From assembly GCA_031272415.1 (NCBI GenBank), contig JAISTU010000110.1, positions 1 to 20,912 on the forward strand: a DNA stretch of 20,912 nucleotides. Direction: 5' to 3'. The notes under the pieces are model-generated. The model was not told where the DNA came from, did not search any database, and was given only the letters and a program-made list of their open reading frames with translations. Below are positions 7,061 through 15,371 of this stretch, in pieces. Position 1 is the stretch's first letter. Every line of letters begins with the position of its first letter. The DNA comes from Bacteroidales bacterium. Lineage in GTDB: Bacteria; Bacteroidota; Bacteroidia; Bacteroidales; WCHB1-69. The position numbers and the translations under genes are program-made.

Positions 7061-7963
7061 ATGGATAAGAAAACAGTAAATAGAATCGGCAAAAATGCAA
7101 AAATCACTTTAAAAATATTGTTTAATATACTCTTAATAGCCTCATTTTTAGTAGGTTGTAAAAAGGATGAATTAAAATATGAAGATATTGAATACGGCAA
7201 TCATGCAAAGCAAAAATTAGATATTTCACTGCCCCAAAACACTGCACTATCAACATTTCCTGTCATGCTTTGCATTCACGGTGGTGCGTGGAATGCAGGC
7301 GATAAAAAAGATTTTGATTATGTAAAAGAAAGTTTAAACAATGCAGGAGTTGCCTATGTATCAATCAATTACAGATTTATTGATGACAATGCTAATTGCG
7401 TAAACATGTTGGACGACATCGCGCTTGCACTCAATTTTCTGAAAAACAATGCACAAAAATATCAACTTCGCAGCGACAAAATTGCTCTTTGGGGCAATAG
7501 TGCGGGCGGTCATTTGGCTTTGCTCTATGCATATTCGCGACAAAGTCCTATCAATGTTGCATTTGTGATTGGACAAGTGGCGCCTGCCGATTTTTCAGAT
7601 AGCAATTTTTTTACGCCAACAGGAGTTTATCTTTTGGATGGTATAAATGCTCTTTGTAATACGCAAGTTACTGCTGCACAACTACTTGCTCCCGGATTTT
7701 CGCCGCCTCAACAATGGATTGACTTTTCACCTCTTTACAATGCCAAAACGGATTCGCCTCCAACTATTTTGGCTTATGGAGGCAAAGATGCACTTGTACC
7801 TTATTCCAATGCGGTGAAAATGACCCAACGCTTGTCCGATTTAGGTGTTGTGCATCAATTGATAACATTTCCCGATTCCGGTCATGGTTTAGAAAATGAC
7901 CCTGTTCAATCCGCTCAATATTACAATGTTATAAAAAATTATATAGAAAATCTCTTACAATAA
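7061..7963 (+). CDS. Lipoprotein alpha/beta hydrolase (carboxylesterase-like)
   Basis: 300 residues. A basic N-terminus and a hydrophobic stretch end in the lipobox LVGC with cysteine 33, followed by KKD, so export and lipidation are expected. The catalytic domain shows the HGGAW oxyanion motif (residues 73-77), nucleophile elbow GNSAGG with serine 147, aspartate 243 in GGKDALVP and histidine 275 in DSGHG. This is a complete esterase triad of the BD-FAE/lipase type, acting on small esters or acylated sugars; the exact substrate is not readable from sequence. No secretion or polysaccharide-use genes are adjacent. It follows the YitT-like gene by 12 nt and converges on the DUF2027-Smr gene 16 nt away. 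Confidence 0.88.
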   Translation: MDKKTVNRIGKNAKITLKILFNILLIASFLVGCKKDELKYEDIEYGNHAKQKLDISLPQNTALSTFPVMLCIHGGAWNAGDKKDFDYVKESLNNAGVAYVSINYRFIDDNANCVNMLDDIALALNFLKNNAQKYQLRSDKIALWGNSAGGHLALLYAYSRQSPINVAFVIGQVAPADFSDSNFFTPTGVYLLDGINALCNTQVTAAQLLAPGFSPPQQWIDFSPLYNAKTDSPPTILAYGGKDALVPYSNAVKMTQRLSDLGVVHQLITFPDSGHGLENDPVQSAQYYNVIKNYIENLLQ

Positions 7964-7979
7964 GGATAAAATTTTCACA

Positions 7980-9056
7980 CTATTGAGTTGGCTTTGTTTT
8001 GAGCCACACTTCGGTCGCTCCGTTGCCATATTTTTGCATGGAAGCGTTAAAATAATGCAAATTGGGCAAGTCATCCAAAATTTTGCAGATTTCACGTTTC
8101 AAAATTCCAACTCCCGTGCCGTGTATAAAAATAATTTTATGCACTCCTGCCACTATCGCCGCATCTAAACATTTGGCAAATAAATCCAATTGCATACGCA
8201 ACATTTGTGATTTATCTAATTGACCTGCATCGCGGGTAATACTATCAATATGTAAGTCAACTTCAGCCGTTGTATCAGAAATCATATAACGGCTAATAAA
8301 AGGCTTATCTTTCTGAATTTGAGAGTTTTGTATTTTATTTTGTGTGGCTTTGGTATCATCTTTGAGAAAATTCTGTTTTTCTTTCTCTTCAATAACAACA
8401 GGCGTCCCCAAATGAACTATCAGGCTCTTTTGCGATAAAAAATTATTGGCAGTAAATGATTCTTTTTGTACAAAACGACTCTCTTTGATGGCAAAACTGC
8501 TGTGCAAAGGAAGTTGCATTTTTGAACAATTTTGTTTAACAAACAACACTTGCACATAGCCCGAAGACCAATTATAAATTTCTTCATGCTCAATATGTGT
8601 AATATAAATCTTTGAAAATGAGGGAATTGTATTGCTCTCCACAAATTGATATTCTTTGTGTTTATCTTTAATGAATAGCGTAAAAACCGCCGCAAAAGGA
8701 GTGTAATTGACTATAAATAAGTCCATTTTATCTTTCAAAAGCCAAATTTGGTCTTGTGGCATAAAGGAGAGATAAATACCCTGTTGCAGATTTTGTAATG
8801 AGGTGAGTTTCTGTAATTTAGATATTCTTTTTGTCTCTTCAAAAACAGGCACATCACCTTTGTCAACCTCAACATTATTTATTATCTCTTCTTTTCTCTG
8901 ATAATCAGGCGAAAGAATAATTTCATTTATCATCACCGGCAGTTCAAATCCATCTTCCGTGCAAACGCAAACCATTGTCGGATTCACTATTTTAGTAACT
9001 TTACCGCCTCCTATTTGGTCAAGGAATTTTACCTCATCTCCTATTTTAAATTTCAT
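7980..9056 (-). CDS. DUF2027 and Smr-domain protein
   Basis: 358 residues. The N-terminal region (MKFKIGDEVKFLDQIGGGKV, about 1-60) resembles a small beta-barrel with KOW/Tudor-like features, followed by the beta-rich DUF2027 core (about 85-210), a charged linker, and a C-terminal Smr domain. The Smr domain shows VDLHID (residues 266-271) and IHGTGVG (H312), the two hallmark motifs of MutS2/Smr nucleases. Smr domains act on branched DNA or on RNA at stalled ribosomes; which applies here is unknown. This architecture is common in Bacteroidetes. The frame begins with GTG at 9059, but ATG at 9056 gives the canonical MKFK start. It is transcribed divergently from the helicase gene; both have copies of the same promoter module. 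Confidence 0.88.
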   Translation of the reverse strand: MKFKIGDEVKFLDQIGGGKVTKIVNPTMVCVCTEDGFELPVMINEIILSPDYQRKEEIINNVEVDKGDVPVFEETKRISKLQKLTSLQNLQQGIYLSFMPQDQIWLLKDKMDLFIVNYTPFAAVFTLFIKDKHKEYQFVESNTIPSFSKIYITHIEHEEIYNWSSGYVQVLFVKQNCSKMQLPLHSSFAIKESRFVQKESFTANNFLSQKSLIVHLGTPVVIEEKEKQNFLKDDTKATQNKIQNSQIQKDKPFISRYMISDTTAEVDLHIDSITRDAGQLDKSQMLRMQLDLFAKCLDAAIVAGVHKIIFIHGTGVGILKREICKILDDLPNLHYFNASMQKYGNGATEVWLKTKPTQ

Positions 9057-9079
9057 CACAAAAATAATTTATTATTTTA

Positions 9080-9101
9080 CAAAAATACACCTTTTCTTCA
9101 A
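9080..9101 (-). promoter_or_regulatory. Repeat-type promoter of DUF2027-Smr gene
   Basis: On the minus strand, TTG (9101-9099) is followed by 11 nt ending GTG and then TATTTTTG (9087-9080). This is the same arrangement as the pcrA promoter on the other strand. Transcription would start near 9073, leaving a leader of about 17 nt before ATG 9056. Confidence 0.65.
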
Positions 9102-9123
9102 TAAAAAATTAAAACTTTTTTTT

Positions 9124-9303
9124 AGAGTGGAAAGTGTAGAGATTTTTTGCATTGTCTGAACTATGATTTTGAATGATTTTTTTAATTTCACGAATTTAAT
9201 AAATTATAAAAATCTCGAAAATCATTCAAATCATTCCAAATCAAAGTTCAGACAAGGGGGGCAAATGCAAAAAAAAATCTCTACACTCTACACTCTACAC
9301 TCT
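9124..9303. repeat. Nested palindromic repeat between divergent promoters
   Basis: The inner pair is TTGTCTGAACTATGATTT (9152-9169) against AAATCAAAGTTCAGACAA (9238-9255), inverted copies with one mismatch over 18 nt. The outer pair is 9124-9151 (AGAGTG..GTGTAGAGATTTTTTGCAT on plus) against 9265-9303 (ATGCAAAAAAAAATCTCTACAC..). The right inner half has ATC triplets spaced 9, 9 and 10 nt. CTCTACA occurs in three full tandem copies plus four nt (9279-9303) on the right arm and about once plus a diverged copy on the left. The outer symmetry continues into the two promoters. Confidence 0.8.
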
Positions 9304-9328
9304 AAAAAAAAGGTTTTTTAATTTTTAA

Positions 9329-9350
9329 TTGACAAATTTGTGTATTTTTG
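9329..9350 (+). promoter_or_regulatory. Repeat-type promoter of the helicase gene
   Basis: TTGACAAATTTGTG followed by TATTTTTG (9343-9350). TTG is 11 nt before the box, and GTG directly precedes TA. Transcription would start near 9357, about 14 nt before ATG 9371. Confidence 0.7.
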
Positions 9351-9370
9351 TAAAACATTTAGATTTTGAG

Positions 9371-11701
9371 ATGGGAAATATATTAGATGATTTAAATCAG
9401 GCACAAAGAGAGGCGACCGCTTGTACAGACGGTGCAATGATGGTCATTGCCGGCGCAGGGTCAGGCAAAACACGCGTTTTAACCTACCGTGTGGCATATA
9501 TGATAGAGCAAGGTATCAATCCGTTTGATATACTTTGTTTGACTTTTACCAACAAAGCGGCGGCAGAAATGAAAGAAAGAATTATATCTTTGCTCGGCAG
9601 CAGTGCAGGACGTTATGTTTGGATGGGTACTTTTCACTCCATATTTAGCAAAGTATTGCATATTGAGGCGGAATGGTTAGGGTATTCTCGTAATTTTACA
9701 ATTTATGATACAAATGATAGTAAAAGTTTGATTTCCAATATAATAAAGGGGAAAAATTTAGACCCAAAAGTATATAAACCTTCTGTTATTTTGTCAAAAA
9801 TTTCGCAGGCAAAAGCCAATTTGATTACGGCGGAGGAGTATTGCAATAATCATTATATTCAAGAGACGGATTTTTTTAAACGCATACCTGAAACGGGAAA
9901 CATTTATCTCACTTATACACAGCGACTTAAGCAGGCTGATGCGATGGATTTTGATGATTTATTGTTTAATATGTACCTTATGTTGCGTGATTTTCCGGAA
10001 CTTTTGGATAAGTATCAAAAAAAGTTTAAATATATTTTGGTAGATGAATATCAAGACACGAATTATGCACAGTATCAGATAATTAAGAAATTAGCCGCCC
10101 GTAATGAAAACATTTGTGTAGTGGGCGATGATGCGCAAAGTATTTATGCTTTTAGGGGGGCTAATATTCAAAATATTTTAAATTTTAAAAATGATTATCC
10201 TGATTTTCAAATATTTAAATTAGAACAAAATTATCGCTCTACAAAAAATATTATTGAGGCTGCCAATTCGGTTATTCAATATAATAAAAAGCAAATTCCC
10301 AAGCAAATATGGACACAAAATGCAGCAGGTGAGAAAATTAAACTTATTTTTGCCATTGATGACACAACAGAAGCCGCATTGACGGTTAAGTCAATTCAAC
10401 AAAAAAAAGAGGCAAAAAATCTTCAATATAAGGATTTTACAATTCTTTATCGCACCAATGCGCAATCGCGTCCGTTCGAGGAGGTACTCAGGCGAATGAA
10501 TATTCCGTATCGAATTTATGGGGGTATGTCTTTTTATAATCGCAAGGAAATCAAGGATGTTTTGGCATATTTCAGGCTGACGGTCAATTTGTATGATGAG
10601 GAAGCATTGCGAAGAATAATCAATTATCCCCAAAGAGGCATCGGGGCAACGACAATGGAAAAATTTATTGCTATTGCCGGCGAAAGAGGTGTGCCGATAT
10701 GGACTATTTTGGAAAATCCAACACAATTTCAGGTTAAATTATCAAAAAATACGCTCATTGCAATAGAAAATTTTGTAACAAAAATAAAAAGTTTTCGTGC
10801 CGATTTACATACCAAAAATGCGTTTGAATTGGCTGAATATATTGCCGAACAGAGCGGAATTAAGAAAGATTTGCGGGAACAAACGGAAGAGAAAGAGCGG
10901 TTTGACAATTTGGGCGAATTGCTCAATGCTGCCAAATCATTTGTGGATAGACCTGCTGAATTTGAAATAGATATGGAAACAGGGGAAGAGCAAGAGATTG
11001 TTTTTCCCTCACTTGACCGTTTTTTGAATGAGGTAGCACTTTATACCGATGCCGACAAAGATGAGGATGGTGATGATAATAAGGTCAAATTGATGACCAT
11101 ACACGCTGCCAAAGGCTTAGAATTTCTGCATACTTACATTGTTGGTTTGGAAGAGGGTTTGATGCCTCTCTATTTGATTGAAAATGAGGATGATTTGGAA
11201 GAAGAAAGACGTCTGCTTTATGTAGCCATTACGCGGGCAAGGGAGTCTTTAACTTTGTCTTTGGCGCAAAACAGACGCACTTTTGGGTCTTATAATTCGC
11301 ATCAACCGAGTCCTTTTCTGCAGGAAATTGACCCTGATTTATTGCAAGTTGAACGTCAAAAACCTTCACAATCTGTTGAAAAACAGCCACTTACAACTTT
11401 CAAAAAAATCGAAAAGAAACCAACACTACCGCTTACTCCGCAGCCACCCGTTAAACCGCGACCTTTTGTGGCACATCCGGTAGGCTATAAGAAACCGGTA
11501 ATTGTTCCGCCCAATTTGAGCGAAATAGTGCTTTCGCCGGAACAATTGAGCGAGCAAATGCAAGTATTTCATGCCACTTTTGGAACAGGAATTGTGGAAG
11601 AAATTGATGTCGCATCTCAAAAAGTAATCATCACTTTTGATAATGTTGGCAAAAAAACAATGTTACTCAAATTTGCCAAATTAAGAGTTGTTTTAAATTA
11701 A
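9371..11701 (+). CDS. ATP-dependent DNA helicase, UvrD/PcrA type
   Basis: 776-residue superfamily 1A helicase that unwinds DNA 3'-5' in excision repair and in removing proteins from DNA. Motifs in order: Q motif LNQAQREA, Walker A GAGSGKT (residues 28-34), LTFTNKAAAEM (Ia), Walker B/DEYQ VDEYQDTN (D225, E226), QSIYAFRGA (III), LEQNYRS (IV), the V region with KLMTIHAAKGLEF, and VAITRARE (VI). The C-terminus after about residue 715 forms a Tudor-like fold (FHATFGTGIVEEID) used by PcrA to contact RNA polymerase. ATG 9371 (MGNILDDLNQ) is chosen because the 14 codons upstream overlap the promoter box. The length is normal for PcrA; UvrD and PcrA cannot be told apart by sequence alone. The dihydroorotase starts 49 nt later. 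Confidence 0.95.
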   Translation: MGNILDDLNQAQREATACTDGAMMVIAGAGSGKTRVLTYRVAYMIEQGINPFDILCLTFTNKAAAEMKERIISLLGSSAGRYVWMGTFHSIFSKVLHIEAEWLGYSRNFTIYDTNDSKSLISNIIKGKNLDPKVYKPSVILSKISQAKANLITAEEYCNNHYIQETDFFKRIPETGNIYLTYTQRLKQADAMDFDDLLFNMYLMLRDFPELLDKYQKKFKYILVDEYQDTNYAQYQIIKKLAARNENICVVGDDAQSIYAFRGANIQNILNFKNDYPDFQIFKLEQNYRSTKNIIEAANSVIQYNKKQIPKQIWTQNAAGEKIKLIFAIDDTTEAALTVKSIQQKKEAKNLQYKDFTILYRTNAQSRPFEEVLRRMNIPYRIYGGMSFYNRKEIKDVLAYFRLTVNLYDEEALRRIINYPQRGIGATTMEKFIAIAGERGVPIWTILENPTQFQVKLSKNTLIAIENFVTKIKSFRADLHTKNAFELAEYIAEQSGIKKDLREQTEEKERFDNLGELLNAAKSFVDRPAEFEIDMETGEEQEIVFPSLDRFLNEVALYTDADKDEDGDDNKVKLMTIHAAKGLEFLHTYIVGLEEGLMPLYLIENEDDLEEERRLLYVAITRARESLTLSLAQNRRTFGSYNSHQPSPFLQEIDPDLLQVERQKPSQSVEKQPLTTFKKIEKKPTLPLTPQPPVKPRPFVAHPVGYKKPVIVPPNLSEIVLSPEQLSEQMQVFHATFGTGIVEEIDVASQKVIITFDNVGKKTMLLKFAKLRVVLN

Positions 11702-11750
11702 ATTTAGAAGAAAAATATTTATTTATGCAAATTTCAGTAAAATAAAAAAG

Positions 11751-13154
11751 ATGGAAAATAATAATTATTTCATACACAATGCATTTATAGTCAATGAAGG
11801 AAAGGTTTTTAATTCCGATGTTATTATCAAAGGTGGCATTATTGCTAAAATAACAGGCGAGTGTGATAAAACGAAATTTGGACAAATGCCTGATAATATG
11901 GAGTTTATAGATGCAACAGGCTTATATCTTTTGCCGGGTGTGATAGATACGCATGTTCATTTTCGGGATCCCGGATTGACCTATAAAGGCGATATGTATA
12001 CCGAAAGTCTTGCTGCTGTTGCCGGCGGTGTAACGTCTGTAATGGATATGCCGAATGTCATTCCGCCTACAACAACTGTCGAACGGTGGCAACAAAAAAT
12101 GGATATAGCAAAGCAAAAAATGTTCACAAATTATGCTTTTTATCTCGGAGCAACAAACACCAATTTAGAAGAACTTCAAAAGGCTGATAAATCGAAAATT
12201 GCGGGTATAAAAGTCTTTTTGGGGGCTTCAACAGGCAATATGGTGGTAAATGATGAGGCAGTTTTGGAACAAATTTTTGCACAAAAAAACACAATTATTG
12301 CTACTCATTGCGAAGATGATGACATAATTGCCAAAAATACGAAATTATGCGAAGAATTGTTTCAAAATTATATGCCTGATGATTATCATTGCAGGATTCG
12401 CACTCATTTGGCTTGTTTAGTTGCCACCCAAAAAGCAGTCAAATTAGCACAAAAATATGGCACTCAATTGCATATCTTGCATGTTTCTACAAGCGATGAA
12501 ATAGACTTATTATCAAAGGATTATCCAAATATTACGGCAGAAGTTTGTCCTTCTTATTTGCTTTTTAGTGATTGTGATTATCCTTTATATGGTAATTTGC
12601 TCAAATGCAATCCGTCTATAAAAACGGCAGAGGACAACAAGGCTTTGCTGCAAGCACTCAAAGAGGGTAAATTTACCACTATCGGCTCCGACCATGCACC
12701 GCATACATTGGAAGAAAAGTGCAGACCATATAAGGAAGCCCCTTCGGGTATCCCCATGGTTGAATACAGTTTGCCCGTTTTGCTGTCTTCTTTGGTACCC
12801 AGACTTCTTAAAATACAAGATGTTGTCAAATATATGGCGCATGCTCCGGCTTTAAGATTTGGTGTTCAAAAAAGAGGTTTTATCAGAGAGGGTTATTTCG
12901 CTGATTTAGTGTTAGTTGACAGAAATTATAAGTATCCTGTAAATGTTTATTCTAAATGTGGCTGGTCGCTGTTTTATGTACCTGATAGCAAAAATCCGCA
13001 ACTTTTTACGCCCAAGATTCTTTCTACATTCATAAAAAAGACCTTCGTCAATGGACGCCTTGTTTATCAAAACGATAACGGACTTGAGAAGGGACATTTT
13101 TACGGAGATCCCAATGGACAACCACTTGAGTTTCAACATAATAAAAATGAATAA
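11751..13154 (+). CDS. pyrC: Dihydroorotase
   Basis: 467-residue amidohydrolase of pyrimidine synthesis, interconverting carbamoyl-aspartate and dihydroorotate in the cytoplasm. Visible motifs are the metal-binding HVHFRDPG (H68, H70, R72), GIKVFLGASTG, THCED, LHVST and the catalytic GSDHAPH (D314), with the family-typical beta-sandwich halves at both ends. Length and the STGNM motif fit the Bacteroidetes-type dihydroorotase rather than the short enterobacterial PyrC; allantoinase is a less likely alternative. The gene is followed after only 3 nt by the acyltransferase gene, so translation is probably coupled. The short gap to the helicase gene suggests a three-gene transcript. Confidence 0.93.
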   Translation: MENNNYFIHNAFIVNEGKVFNSDVIIKGGIIAKITGECDKTKFGQMPDNMEFIDATGLYLLPGVIDTHVHFRDPGLTYKGDMYTESLAAVAGGVTSVMDMPNVIPPTTTVERWQQKMDIAKQKMFTNYAFYLGATNTNLEELQKADKSKIAGIKVFLGASTGNMVVNDEAVLEQIFAQKNTIIATHCEDDDIIAKNTKLCEELFQNYMPDDYHCRIRTHLACLVATQKAVKLAQKYGTQLHILHVSTSDEIDLLSKDYPNITAEVCPSYLLFSDCDYPLYGNLLKCNPSIKTAEDNKALLQALKEGKFTTIGSDHAPHTLEEKCRPYKEAPSGIPMVEYSLPVLLSSLVPRLLKIQDVVKYMAHAPALRFGVQKRGFIREGYFADLVLVDRNYKYPVNVYSKCGWSLFYVPDSKNPQLFTPKILSTFIKKTFVNGRLVYQNDNGLEKGHFYGDPNGQPLEFQHNKNE

Positions 13155-13157
13155 AAC

Positions 13158-14450
13158 ATGAAAATTCAACCAAAGACGTCTTTTAAGTATAGACTTTTGT
13201 TTAAATATTCTCAAACATTTATCCCACATCTGTTTTATAAGGTGGAAGTCAATGGATTAGAGCATATTGATGCCACTCAGCCTGCCATTTTTTTGCCTTG
13301 TCATCAAAATGGATTATTGGATTGTTTGACGCTTTTGTCTGTGGTGCATTTACCGATTGCTTTTTATGCCAAATCAGCCTTTTTTAAAGGTAAATTGATG
13401 AACAAAATTTTGGCATTTTTGCGAATTATGCCCGTTTATAGAGGCAAAGAAAATCTGCAAGATGTTGTTCGTAATGAGGAAAATTTTCAAAATGGAATAA
13501 ATTTATTGCTTAAAAATTACCCCCTTTGCATTATGCCTGAAGGAGGTCAGCATTCGGAGCATAGATTGCACAACCTTGCAAAAGGTGCTTTTCGGATTGC
13601 CTTTCAAGCACAACAACAATTGCCTCAAAATCAATCTGTTTACTTATATCCTGTGGGATTGGACTATGGAGAATATGAAAAAATCGGCTATCCTTTTATT
13701 CTCAATGTAGGAAAACCCATTAAAGTGCTTGATTTTATGCCCCTTTATAATGAAAATCCGCCCAAAGGTATCAATGCTATCAAAGACGCTCTTTATCAAG
13801 CACTTGCCTCTCAAATTCTCAATATCCGCTCAACAGAATATTACCAAACCATTTATGTCTCTTCCTATTTAGGCAGTGCTAAAACAAAAAAAAGAAAATT
13901 AAATGCTTTATTGACATCTGCTTTTAAACATAGACAACTTATTGAAAATCAACTAAATACATTGCAAACGCAATCGGAAGATACGCTTAAAAATTTATCG
14001 CAATCAGTGGAGCAATATCTGCAACATAAACCTGATTTTGTATTGAGTTCTTTGCCTTTGAGTCGTTTGTCTGTTGCAAGCGTGGTGGCGTTTGTGGTAC
14101 TTTTTTTACCACTTTTTATTTACGGATTGGTACTCAATTTACCTACATTGTTGATTTACAGGTTTTTATTGCATCCAAAATTGAAAGGCGGCACTATGGT
14201 GGCAACGGTTAAAAGTGTGATTTACTTAATGTTATCGCCTGTTATTCACTTAATTGCGGCTTGTGTTTTGGCATTTTGTTTGCATTCATGGTGGATAGGG
14301 CTTGCGGTCTTTTTTACAGGCATGATAGTTACGGCATTTACTGCCAAATATTTCAGCAGATTGCGTCTCATAAAAGCCAAAATTTTTACCCCAAAAAACG
14401 CTTCTGAAAAAGAAATATATACACAAATAGAAAAAATGGAAACTCATTGA
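13158..14450 (+). CDS. PlsC-like acyltransferase with C-terminal membrane segments
   Basis: 430 residues. The N-terminal acyltransferase domain has CHQNGLLD (H49, D55), an H-x5-D form of the usual H-x4-D that I recall from related Bacteroidetes proteins, RIMPVYRG as the second block, and MPEGGQHS (E128, G129) as the third; KGAFRIAF follows. These motifs bind and transfer acyl groups to glycerol-3-phosphate or 1-acylglycerol-3-phosphate at the inner membrane. From about residue 290 a coiled segment gives way to three or four membrane helices (for example LFIYGLVLNLPTLLIY and VIYLMLSPVIHLIAACVLAF). It lies 3 nt after dihydroorotase. A role in phospholipid synthesis is expected but the acyl acceptor is not determined here. 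Confidence 0.85.
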   Translation: MKIQPKTSFKYRLLFKYSQTFIPHLFYKVEVNGLEHIDATQPAIFLPCHQNGLLDCLTLLSVVHLPIAFYAKSAFFKGKLMNKILAFLRIMPVYRGKENLQDVVRNEENFQNGINLLLKNYPLCIMPEGGQHSEHRLHNLAKGAFRIAFQAQQQLPQNQSVYLYPVGLDYGEYEKIGYPFILNVGKPIKVLDFMPLYNENPPKGINAIKDALYQALASQILNIRSTEYYQTIYVSSYLGSAKTKKRKLNALLTSAFKHRQLIENQLNTLQTQSEDTLKNLSQSVEQYLQHKPDFVLSSLPLSRLSVASVVAFVVLFLPLFIYGLVLNLPTLLIYRFLLHPKLKGGTMVATVKSVIYLMLSPVIHLIAACVLAFCLHSWWIGLAVFFTGMIVTAFTAKYFSRLRLIKAKIFTPKNASEKEIYTQIEKMETH

Positions 14451-14469
14451 TGTTTTTTCAGAGTGAGGT

Positions 14470-14498
14470 AAAAAAAAGTACCCACATTAAGTGGGCAC
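14470..14498 (-). terminator. Intrinsic terminator of the tRNA cluster
   Basis: On the minus strand GTGCCCAC, a 5-nt loop and GTGGGTAC form an 8-bp stem (14498-14491 with 14485-14478), followed by seven or eight T's. It lies just past the last tRNA (14535), so it ends the tRNA transcript. No T run follows in the plus direction, so it does not obviously serve the acyltransferase gene. Confidence 0.8.
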
Positions 14499-14534
14499 CT
14501 CAATTATGCATAAGAATGCACAACGGTTGTTGAG

Positions 14535-14607
<73 letters not shown>

Positions 14608-14630
14608 ACATAGAAAAAATATAAACAAAG

Positions 14631-14714
14631 TACCTCGGGCGGGACTTGAACCCGCACGGACGCAATGTCCAAGGGATTTTAAGTCCCTCGTGTCTACCAT
14701 TCCACCACCAAGGC
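14631..14714 (-). tRNA. tRNA-Leu(UAA)
   Basis: 84-nt class II tRNA on the minus strand. The anticodon loop CTTAAAA carries UAA for UUA codons. It has a long variable arm, T-arm GGTTCAAGTCC, and D-arm TGGTAGAC. The acceptor stem begins with a G-U pair (GCCTTGG with CCGAGGT), and the discriminator is A. CCA is not encoded. It sits between two identical tRNA-Gly genes. Confidence 0.95.
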
Positions 14715-14778
14715 AACATTTTCTTTCAATTAAATCACAATCTTTAATTCAATATAAAATTAAAACATTTTTTCTTTG

Positions 14779-14851
<73 letters not shown>

Positions 14852-14895
14852 GCTATTTAAACATATAAAACGTAGCACTTTTGTTTAGTGTTTTG

Positions 14896-14903
14896 CAAAG
14901 ATA
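14896..14903 (-). promoter_or_regulatory. -7 box of the tRNA operon
   Basis: On the minus strand TATCTTTG, a match to TAnnTTTG. It would place the transcript start near 14889, about 38 nt before the first tRNA. It lacks the GTG before TA found in the repeat-type promoters. Confidence 0.55.
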
Positions 14904-15111
14904 GCATTTTTTTTGATACAAAATCTTTTTTTGAAAAAAAATATTTTTCCATTTTTACGTTATTCATTGATAATCAAGAGAAAAAAGTTTTCAACAATTT
15001 TCACTTTTTTTTATGCAGTCAAAAAAAATAAAAATTAATAGATTTTTTAGATTTTTCTGTTTTTTTGCGTTTTCGCACAAAAATATTTGAGAATTGAAAA
15101 AAATAAGGGTG

Positions 15112-15275
15112 TTTTATAAAAATCTTAAAAATCATTAAAATCATTCCAAATCATAGTTCAGACAAGGGGATTGCAGGTCGCCCCCGCAATGACGAGACAA
15201 GAGGAGGCACAAATTTTAGAACGTTTTTATTTCAAAATGCAAAAAAAAATCTCTACACTCTACACTCTCCACTCT
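15112..15275 (+). repeat. Composite repeat upstream of the adaptor gene
   Basis: The first part (15112-15170) is TTTTATAAAAATC followed by ATC triplets 9-10 nt apart and the end GTTCAGACAAGGGG. The second part (15171-15200) is a GC-rich segment including GTCGCCCCCGCAATGACGAG. The third part (15213-15249) is ATTTTAGAACGTTTTTAT and CAAAATGCAAAAAAAAA. The fourth part (15251-15275) is a CTCTACA tandem (two full copies, a variant copy and four nt). The same parts, in the same order but with different inserts, occur at about 283-394 and 9200-9303. Confidence 0.75.
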
Positions 15276-15302
15276 GAAAAAAAAAGTTTTTTTAATTTTT
15301 AA

Positions 15303-15323
15303 TTGAAAAAAAGTGTAATTTTG
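15303..15323 (+). promoter_or_regulatory. Repeat-type promoter of the adaptor gene
   Basis: AATTGAAAAAAAGTG then TAATTTTG (15316-15323); TTG at 15303-15305 is 10 nt before the box, one less than in the other copies. Transcription would start near 15330, about 42 nt before ATG 15372. Confidence 0.65.
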
Positions 15324-15371
15324 CATTTTTATATTGACAAACATAAAAATAGTTTTAGAAATAAATAAAAG

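Larger units (their letters stand above)
14852..15371. other. 520-base divergent intergenic region with repeats
   Basis: No gene is seen. From left to right: the tRNA promoter (14896-14903, minus), a T- and A-rich tract with no clear feature (14905-15100), a copy of the ATC-periodic repeat (15112-15170), a short GC-rich stretch (15171-15200) and the promoter-module repeat that runs to the adaptor gene (15213-15323). Confidence 0.7.

Noticed and set aside
9279..9303. CTCTACA tandem as a CRISPR array
   Set aside because: The units are only 7 nt with no spacers between them, and there are no cas genes.
14986..15010. TTTTCAACA-like words as DnaA boxes or an origin
   Set aside because: They are single and AT-rich, do not match the DnaA box well, and no dnaA or dnaN gene is near.
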